A stretch of DNA of 64,000 nt from Kitagawia praeruptora (taxonomy: Eukaryota > Streptophyta > Magnoliopsida > Apiales > Apiaceae): the NCBI GenBank assembly GCA_037693485.1, contig CM075350.1, positions 124,556,001-124,620,000 of the forward strand. Reading direction: 5' to 3'. Positions 57,363 through 64,000 of the stretch are shown here, piece after piece. Below the pieces are notes generated by a model, which saw nothing but the letters and a program-made list of their open reading frames with translations, made no database searches and was not told the origin of the DNA. The first letter of the stretch is position 1. Each line of letters starts with the position of its first letter. A program made the position numbers and the translations under genes.

Positions 57363-60020
57363 TTATTTTTGATGCTCCAATAAAATAGAGCACTCACTAC
57401 TCCTTCTGGTTACCTCATTCTTATTCTGAAGTTCACTTACAGCTTGGGGTACAATCTCCTGCCCCTCGATTTCTTGGTTGCCAATGATGCATTCAACCAC
57501 GAAGTCAGTTGACGCCTTAGCCTTAATGGCTGTCCGAGGTTTATGTGTGATGTCCTCTGCTGGCCTTTCTTGATGTTCCTTATCACTACAAACGTCCATG
57601 TCTTCAATCGGAAGAACCTGCCCCCCGACTCCATCAGGCCTTAACGCGGCTACATAACAGCTCCTAGCCATTTTCTGGTCACCTTTTTGTTCTCCTACAC
57701 CATTCCTGGTTGGAAACTTGATCTTCATGTGATAGGTTGAGGCCACAGCCTTAAAAGCATGGAGTCCAGTCCTCCCGAGGATGGCATTGTAGGTGGAAGA
57801 CGCTTTGATAACCAAAAAGTTCAGCATCTGAGTGGCCTCTGTTGGCTTCTGTCCGATGGTGACGGGCAACAGAATAGTTCCCTCAACTTTAGACTCTACT
57901 CCGCTGAATCCATATATAGGCATGTTAGATAGGGTCAACTGAGAGTCGTTGTATCCCATTTTCACGAATGCATCATAGAACAAAATGTCCACTGAAGCTC
58001 CATTGTCTATCAAGACTCGCTTCACCTCTGAATTCCCAATCATGGGTGTTATGACCAGCGGGTCATCGTGGGGGAACTTCACCCCTTCAAGATCTGAATC
58101 CTCAAATCCGATCGTTAACTCGGTTCTTGCACGTTTCGGTGCTTCTTCGACAATGTGCACCACCTCTCTTGCATAAGCCTTCCGAGAGTTCTTGGTTGTC
58201 CCAGCCGCTGTCGGGCCTCCCGAGATCATGTTGATTACTGGCCCTCGGGGCTGTGGGTTTCGATCTCGATCATCATCGCTCCTATCATGATTTCTTCTTT
58301 GACCACCACGATCTTCACCCTTAGTGAAGTGGCTCAGTTTTCCTCTACGGATTAAAAACTCGATCTCATCTTTGAGTTGTTTGCAGTCATCAGTGTCATG
58401 CCCCACGTCTTTGTGGAATCTGCAATACTGATTTTTGTTCCTCTTTGTGGGATCACCCCTGAGTGGCTTCGGCCATCGGAAATCCTTATCCTTCTCAATG
58501 TCCAATAGGATTCGACTCCTGGGAGTGTTCAACCTTGCATACTCAGTGAACCTTGGTCCTTGGCTCTTCTTAGGGGCAGAGTCGGAGTCCTCACTAGTTC
58601 GGGGATACTTGTCCCTAGCATCATATTCCTGGTCATCATACTCCTGGTCTTGCCTTCGCTTCTTGGAGTTCCCGTTGCCTCCATTGTGTATCACGACATC
58701 CTTCATGGTGCTGTCCTCGGCCTTGATATACTTATCAGCCCTTCGTTGGAGCTCAGCCATATTCTCGGGTGGGTGCTTTGCCAATGACCTTTTAAAGTAA
58801 AGATCAGTGGTGCCGTGCTCCAGGGCTACCATGGCCACCTTGTTCTCTAAATCAGTAATATTTAATGTCTCCTTGGTGAACCTCTTAAGATAATCTCTCA
58901 GATTCTCATTCTTCCCTTGTACCACATACATGAGAGATGCAGAACTTTTTTCATGAACTCTCCCGCTGATAAATTGACTAACAAAAGCAGCACTTAACTC
59001 CTTAAAGGAGCCAATTGAGTTTGCAGGGAGTCGGCTATACCATCTTTGAGCCATGCCCGACAAGGTTTGAGGGAACGCCCTACACTTCAAGGCGTCACTT
59101 GCAGGCTGTAGTAATAGTGCGTTCGAGAACGTCCTAACATGATTTGCGGGATCACCCGTTCCATCGTAAGCCTTAATTGTCGGCATCTTGAACTTCCTTG
59201 ATATGTGGGCATTCATCACCTCCTCAGTGAATGGGGGCGTGGGATCATCAGGATCCCCAAGTGGCATCAGATCCTTGGGGTTGCTCTTAGGGGTTTCCAC
59301 CCTTGTAGTTCTTCCAGTTGGGGCGGTAGCCCTTCTTTGCCTTCTTGAAGGCCTCTCCAGATCTATAAAGGGAATCGGTCCTGACGTGGGAGGTGGCAAA
59401 GTCTGATTTGATCTGGCTTGCTCCCTGGCCATATCTTCCTTTAATCTCAAGATCTCGGCTTCATAAGCCTTAATCCTCTCAGTAGTTGTTGAAGGGAGTC
59501 CATCATGAGTAATTCGAGTTCTCCCCATAGGTTCTTTACTTGCACGCCGCCTCCTTGGAGCTTCATCACGCTCGTAATCATCGCCAGAAGATGATTCATC
59601 CGTATAAGGACCAGAAAAATCGCGATAATCTCGATCTCGAATATACAGGGCATGACCACTTGGTCCAGCTCCGTAGTTAGGCATCCCATACATTGGATTG
59701 GTGCTTATGGGGAGATCCGTAGTGTGGATCTGAACCCCTCGTGTAGGGTTGTTGGGGTCTACAATCAGGGAAGAAATCCCCACCTGGAGGGGGTTAGTCC
59801 CTGGAATTGTGTGGACGATCGGAGGTAGCGTACTCTCAACATGGGTAGTCGTCCCTAGGGGTTGAGAAACTTGATACGGAACGATAGTCCTGGATGTCGG
59901 AGGTACTTGCTCAGATGTCGGAAGTACTTGTTCAGTAAGGGGCGGAGCAGAGCTAAGAGGTAGAGCCTCGGTAGCGATTGGCTCTGTAGTGCTTGGTGCA
60001 GTTCTTCGTGTTTGAACCAT
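57363..60020 (-). CDS. Gypsy gag-protease protein
   Basis: An uninterrupted 885-residue frame starting MVQTRRTAPSTTEP. It has a Pro/Ser/Thr-rich N-terminus, a retrotransposon gag domain (about 275-435; PTIKAYDGTGDPANHVRTF, MAQRWYSRLP, YLKRFTKE), a zinc-knuckle-like CRFHKDVGHDTDDC (about 530), and an aspartic protease with IDNGASVDI (about 670) and a later AILGRTGL. The C-terminus is followed by degenerate pol. The intact frame plus identical LTRs suggest it was mobilised recently using reverse transcriptase and integrase supplied by another copy. Style of gag and protease resembles the Tat/Athila/Ogre group. Confidence 0.9.
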   Translation of the reverse strand: MVQTRRTAPSTTEPIATEALPLSSAPPLTEQVLPTSEQVPPTSRTIVPYQVSQPLGTTTHVESTLPPIVHTIPGTNPLQVGISSLIVDPNNPTRGVQIHTTDLPISTNPMYGMPNYGAGPSGHALYIRDRDYRDFSGPYTDESSSGDDYERDEAPRRRRASKEPMGRTRITHDGLPSTTTERIKAYEAEILRLKEDMAREQARSNQTLPPPTSGPIPFIDLERPSRRQRRATAPTGRTTRVETPKSNPKDLMPLGDPDDPTPPFTEEVMNAHISRKFKMPTIKAYDGTGDPANHVRTFSNALLLQPASDALKCRAFPQTLSGMAQRWYSRLPANSIGSFKELSAAFVSQFISGRVHEKSSASLMYVVQGKNENLRDYLKRFTKETLNITDLENKVAMVALEHGTTDLYFKRSLAKHPPENMAELQRRADKYIKAEDSTMKDVVIHNGGNGNSKKRRQDQEYDDQEYDARDKYPRTSEDSDSAPKKSQGPRFTEYARLNTPRSRILLDIEKDKDFRWPKPLRGDPTKRNKNQYCRFHKDVGHDTDDCKQLKDEIEFLIRRGKLSHFTKGEDRGGQRRNHDRSDDDRDRNPQPRGPVINMISGGPTAAGTTKNSRKAYAREVVHIVEEAPKRARTELTIGFEDSDLEGVKFPHDDPLVITPMIGNSEVKRVLIDNGASVDILFYDAFVKMGYNDSQLTLSNMPIYGFSGVESKVEGTILLPVTIGQKPTEATQMLNFLVIKASSTYNAILGRTGLHAFKAVASTYHMKIKFPTRNGVGEQKGDQKMARSCYVAALRPDGVGGQVLPIEDMDVCSDKEHQERPAEDITHKPRTAIKAKASTDFVVECIIGNQEIEGQEIVPQAVSELQNKNEVTRRSSECSILLEHQK

Positions 60021-60040
60021 GGTTGATGTCTTCTTCCCAC

Positions 60041-60051
60041 AGACGGCGCCA
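60041..60051 (-). other. Primer-binding site (tRNA-Asp type)
   Basis: The minus strand reads TGGCGCCGTCT two bases after the 5' LTR. TGGCGCCG is complementary to the tRNA-Asp 3' end. Confidence 0.85.
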
Positions 60052-60053
60052 AA

Positions 60054-60570
60054 TGTTGTGGAATAAAAACTAGGTTATTAGATTGCGGCTAGGGTTTGCT
60101 GTATTTAATGCTAGGGTACGTGAGCTTCGTGCTTTAATGGCTGCTTCTGCGTTCGAGACTTAATCGGTCCTCACAGAATGCCTACGTATCTCTGTATTAA
60201 GAGAATCAAGCCAATAAAAACGTAGTTCTGAGATGAGGGGTCTGACCCTTTATATAGGCTGAGAAGCCTTAGAGTTGTATTAGGGTTAGGTGACTTGGCG
60301 GACAAGTCAATCTTGAGGAAAGTTCTAGACCCCTTCCTTGTAGGAGTCTGTTTCCTTGTATGAGTGGATGCCTTGGAGGCTACTCCTTGTAGAGATAATG
60401 TTCTTATCTGACACTTATTGCTGAGCTGTTTATTATCCATAATATTAATTACGAAATTAATATTGTAAATAGGGTTTGGGCCCACCTGGTGGGCCCCACG
60501 TTTGGACCATTCCGGGTCTAATTAATGCCACATTAAATGTGTCTTTAGGGCTTACTTTTAGCCCATATCA
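60054..60570 (-). repeat. Gypsy 5' LTR
   Basis: 517 bp, TG...CA ends, with ACATC at 60571-60575. Confidence 0.95.
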
Positions 60571-63095
60571 ACATCTTTCTTTGCCTTCTTGACTTTTTTC
60601 TTACTTCCCTGATAGAAAGAAAAAGGGGGAAAAAACAATTATTAGTGATCCAAGTGGCATGCAGAATTACTAACATCAATGGAAATTCATATTTGAGCTA
60701 TCTTAAATACCTGCACTATAGCCTTTCTTTTTTTCGTCATGTATGTTCCTCTTGCTTTCTTAGGTGGAGTCGTTTCAAAATCACTATCATTATCATTCAT
60801 GATAGTAGACGAACCTCCATTCTTTTTTCCTTTAGTTGTTTTACCCTGATGGAATCCAAACAAAAAAAAGAGTCAAATAAACCTATAGAAATAGCCTAGA
60901 AATGATTATAAAATAAATGTCATTCGGCCTGGTATTAGTTATAAATGATTCTACTGCAGAACGATATGCACAAAAAATATATTATCATACGAACTGCATA
61001 ATACCTTATCTTGTTTTTTCCTTTTCTGCACTTTAGGAATTTCAATCATCTCCGGCTCATCTTGAACATCAGAAACTGCAATTACCTCAGGCTCATTGAA
61101 CTGGATATCCACTAAAGATTTTTGTGCTTGATCATTTTCATTCGCTTTTGCAGCTCTAAGCCTAGGTGAAACTCTTGTTGACCTAACTTTGAATTTAAGC
61201 TTCTTTGAGGTTTTGAAAGCTGACTCATTAATGACAGTGACAGATTTGTCCTTGTTATTTTCATCGTTGTTCACGACATCTGCTACTGGTGGCACTGTTT
61301 TAAACATCTCCTGTGAGCTCTCTGGCTGTGAGCTATCTGGAGTGTATATGACTAGTGCACGCAGAGCATCGCTTCCTTTAAACAGATCATTTTCATCTGG
61401 AGTACTTGCACCTATATGTTCATTAGTTGGATTAAAAAAGATAATTAGCTAAAGATTCTAGGAAAAGAATGCCCATATATACAAAAGCAACACTAAAACT
61501 TATTTCCCTTCCAGCCTACTTAAAAGAACATATAACATTTATCTGACTTGCCTCATAAACTTTGTTAGTTACATTTTTCGTACCTTTTTCAAACAGTGGT
61601 TCAGTAGCATCTTTCTTTGCAACATCATTTTCAGTAGCATCATCCTCATCTTTGTCTTCATTTTCAATTTGTTCATTTGAAACAGATGCTATTTTTTCAA
61701 AAAATTCTTGAACATCACTGTCGGTGAACCAGTTTTCATTCATCTGTTAGGAAAAACAATAAATAAAAGAATGAGTACGCATTACAACGTAATGCAAAAA
61801 ATAAGCAGAAATCGTAAATGCAAGTGAAAAACAGTATTAAGGTTCTATAGTAGAATCAAATATTATGGTATTATTTACTAATTCTAATATAAACTATGAT
61901 TCTACTATAGAATATAAATAAAAAACTCACACTCATAAATTAAGTCTACAAATTACATTTCTATTTTTGATTCTATAATAGAATCAAAGGCTATAGCTAA
62001 AAACTCTATAGTGAAATCAAAAGTGCTGCCATAAAAATCATCTAATTTGTCATCTGTTCTATAGTAGAATTAAAAATACTATCTAAAATATAAAAGTCTT
62101 GAAGATCCTTACGAATTCTGGATAATTTTCTTCAATGTTTAAATTCTCTGGACATGTCATCAAGAACTTGTACATGTAGTACAACACATAGTGCCCACAT
62201 TTTGAACCATCATTCTGTTGTGGGACTTTTGGAACCATGAAAGAGATGTCATCATATCCTTCTTTCTTCTCATTTTTGTAAATATCAATGACAAACCTGT
62301 AAAATATTAGATTATTAGCACAAACAAGTCAGATATAATTACACTTTCTACTTTTTATAAATTAAATATATAAACTAGTAAGTACCGTCTAATTTCTGCT
62401 TCAAGCAATTCGGGGTTTGCTTTGTGAAGTGAATCTAATAGTATTATAGATGGACTTGTTGTGCTATTCACATTTTTACCCAAATTGCATAGAATCAGTA
62501 GGTTCCAGTGGTTCCTGTAATTAAACAAAATTAAAAATAATCAGAATTATTCAATGGATGGATGCAAATAATATGAAACAACAACTGATTCTTAAACATT
62601 TACTTACACTTGACACATTGGAACCAACACGTATCGTTTCTCAAAAACGCTTTCAATTGATATCCAGTACATTACATTAGATTCTTCCTTCTTATTGGCA
62701 TATGAACTGTACCATAAAGGGTCAAAACATGTGCATCCGTCTCTTTTCGTTCTTGGTATCATTTTCCAGATAGTACTTAAAAAAAATATATATATATAAG
62801 CATCATTATGTTTTCTTAAGTAATCATAACTACTCAAGACAACAAACTAGAATGTTTTCTTTACCTTTGATGTTGATAAAATGTATCTGTGCTCAACTCT
62901 TCTTCCATGTTAATGTTATTTTCAGATTTTTTTTTCATTCTCGTTCTCCTGGATGAAAAACCTTTCTGTACAAATTTTAATCGATTCCCGGAACGCGTAC
63001 CTGGAAAATTTTTAAAACAAACATTTTGAATCAATTGTATTCTGTTTTTTTCTGTTCTACAATGCAACAGTATTAGAACACATTATAACCGACAG

Positions 63096-63172
63096 GGTTG
63101 TACAAGTAGAGAAGGCCAGTGCAGTTTAGTATAAGTAGAGAAAGCTTCTACAGTATAATCAAAAAACTACAA
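63096..63172. repeat. 75-bp repeat abutting the P450 fragment
   Basis: Close copy of 51519-51600. It ends about 70 bp before the first recognisable P450 exon. Confidence 0.75.
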
Positions 63173-63244
63173 ACACATAAATATGCAAAGTTACATACAA
63201 ATATCTCTTCTTTCCATACAAAGTTAGTGGTTAATGAATCTCAG

Positions 63245-63854
63245 GAGGAGAATATGGAGTTGAAAAAACTAAAAGAACAGACAGGCAAGGAGTTGATATG
63301 GAGTGAATACTTGTCATTGCCATTCACACAAAATGTAAGTCAGTTTTGAAATGTTACATTGCACATTCTTTCATGAAATTATGAAATTAACTAATGTTAT
63401 GCTAATGCTACAAACAACGACGTTACTTTACATGCACAGGTAATAACAGAAACTTTAAGACTAGGAAATATCGATTAAATATGTGCAGATAAAAGGGCGT
63501 TATGTTATACCTAAAGGATGGTGTGTCTACACATATTTCAGATCAGTTCACTTGGATGAAAATCTTTATGACTCTCCTCACAAGTTCAATGCATGGAGAT
63601 GGCAATTAAGTGGATCATTATATCTTAAGAAACTAGAAGTAATATGTATTTAACCATTAATCAACTCGCTGATCATTGAACAATTTAAATACTGAATTAG
63701 CTGACTAATTAACTCGCTGATCATTTTTACAGAATAGAGACACAAGTGGCTGTAGCTTCACTCCTTTTGGAGGTGGACAAAGGCTATGTCCTGGCCTTGA
63801 TCTTGCCAGAGTGGAAGCTTCTATCTTCATCCACCATTTTGTCAGTCAATTCAA
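63245..63854 (+). pseudogene. CYP90D1: CYP90D-like cytochrome P450 fragment (5' truncated)
   Basis: Segments with P450 similarity: 63245-63334 (ENMELKKLKEQTG, WSEYLSLPFTQN), 63440-63477 (VITETLRLGNI then a stop), 63489-63614 (IPKGWC, RSVHLDENLYDSPHKFNAWRWQ) and 63733-63854 (heme-binding PFGGGQRLCPG, then LARVEASIF). The order and wording match the C-terminal third of CYP90 enzymes, closest from memory to CYP90D1 of brassinosteroid biosynthesis. Missing: everything upstream (including the I-helix), about 13 residues between LGNI and IKG, and a clear splice donor after WRWQ. It may continue past the window. Either a captured gene fragment or a host gene decapitated by the neighbouring element; not functional as seen. 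Confidence 0.75.
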
Positions 63855-64000
63855 GTAATTCCAAATTTCATTGAAATAATGCATACAACAGAACTACACA
63901 TGCACACGAATCTTGTCCACGAGACTTCTAGTTTAACCAGTCGCGTGTTAAGTTAACAACTCTCCGAAATACTTAAGGTGTTCAATTGGATCATATATTT
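63855..64000 (+). other. Probable last intron of the P450 fragment
   Basis: Follows a gtaatt donor-like start at 63855. No further exon is recognisable before the window ends. Confidence 0.35.

Larger units (their letters stand above)
54658..60570 (-). mobile_element. Non-autonomous LTR/Gypsy element with identical LTRs
   Basis: LTRs 54658-55174 and 60054-60570 (517 bp each, TGTTGTGG...CATATCA) show no difference that I could find. Target duplication ACATC is at 54653-54657 and 60571-60575. A tRNA-Asp-type primer site and a polypurine tract are in place. The body carries an intact gag-protease frame, but reverse transcriptase and integrase are gone; only RNase H scraps remain. It is inserted in an exon of the Ulp1-like gene. 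A TATA-like TATATAAAG (minus strand) occurs in each LTR at 54852-54860 and 60248-60256. Confidence 0.96.
48603..63000 (-). pseudogene. Double Ulp1 (C48)-like gene with plant-mobile-type domain, split by Gypsy
   Basis: Nineteen minus-strand exons with GT-AG borders and consistent phases: 62865-63000, 62608-62775, 62386-62514, 62113-62296, 61584-61743, 61005-61411, 60711-60845, 60571-60608 plus 54004-54657 (one exon split by Gypsy), 53765-53905, 53591-53674, 53130-53228, 52751-52912, 52514-52665, 52052-52405, 51338-51515, 51127-51258, 49435-49569, 49154-49354 and 48603-48722. That is about 1253 residues. The first part is an Ulp1-like peptidase (NHWNLLIL His, ILLDS Asp, QQNDGSKCG Cys). Then come acidic/basic linkers, a plant-mobile/DUF1985-like part (LRAYPSTF, TGRKLKV, VLGLPRGPLEV), and a second Ulp1 part (NANHHYVICC His, IIDNR Asp) whose nucleophile position reads ESG instead of the family DCG. 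A TAG lies at 54304-54306, and 5' exons are missing. Two genes in tandem remain possible. Confidence 0.7.
40890..63200. mobile_element. Large Mutator-like (Ulp1-carrying) element or array, with nested Gypsy
   Basis: Inference from content. A FAR1/MULE transposase (41.2-45.3 kb), a DUF4283 gene (46.1-47.2 kb) and an Ulp1-like gene (48.6-63.0 kb) share spacers and introns peppered with the same GRTTCT-N5-AGAAYC palindrome. MULEs that carry Ulp1-like peptidase genes are known in plants (for example the KAONASHI group of Arabidopsis). The left edge is placed at the reiterated gagaaccat words at 40898-40955, a style of terminus seen in some MULEs. No matching inverted end or target duplication was found on the right, so both borders are approximate and more than one element may be present. 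Confidence 0.5.

Overview
The window is a stretch of plant (eudicot) nuclear DNA. The evidence is spliced genes with GT-AG introns, a plastid-type biotin carboxyl carrier protein gene with a transit peptide, two GPI-tailed thaumatin-like genes, a brassinosteroid-type P450 fragment, and a dense load of plant transposons (Copia, Gypsy, L1-type LINEs, Stowaway, Tourist and CACTA MITEs, Helitrons, MULE). I cannot name the species. Nothing here is bacterial, and there is no operon or CRISPR structure. All similarity calls are from memory of families, not from searches.

Layout. 1-2.5 kb: AT-rich repeats and possible Helitron ends, then two tiny putative terminal exons of an unrecognised gene. 2.5-7.0 kb: a very young minus-strand Copia element (300-bp LTRs differing at one position) sitting in that putative last exon. 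7.5-9.3 kb: a CACTA-type MITE and a LINE 3' end. 9.3-13.4 kb: an older, broken plus-strand Copia element without gag. 13.4-15.4 kb: a LINE fragment with clear target-site duplication, then thaumatin-like gene 1. 15.7-26.1 kb: nested MITEs, a Helitron, a dead LINE and a Gypsy-type solo LTR. 26.3-31.0 kb: a cluster of related minus-strand Helitrons. 32.0-32.2 kb: an unexplained cluster of perfect inverted repeats. 33.0-34.4 kb: thaumatin-like gene 2. 36.9-40.4 kb: an intact seven-exon BCCP gene (minus strand), part of plastid acetyl-CoA carboxylase.

41-63 kb looks like one large Mutator-like element, or a tight array of them. It carries a decayed FAR1/MULE transposase (+), an intact single-exon DUF4283/zinc-knuckle gene (-), and a 19-exon Ulp1 (C48 peptidase)-like gene (-) that reads as Ulp1 domain, basic linker, plant-mobile-type domain, second Ulp1 domain. 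A Gypsy element with identical 517-bp LTRs has jumped into one exon of that gene. A short palindromic motif, GRTTCT-N5-AGAAYC, is scattered through the introns and spacers of this block. It is absent from the inserted Gypsy, and I did not see it in the rest of the window. At the right edge lies a 5'-truncated CYP90D-like P450 fragment directly abutting a repeat that also occurs inside the block.

The single-copy genes that look functional are the two thaumatin-like genes (extracellular, likely membrane-anchored), BCCP (plastid fatty-acid synthesis) and, as an element-borne ORF, the DUF4283 gene. Everything else is mobile or decayed.
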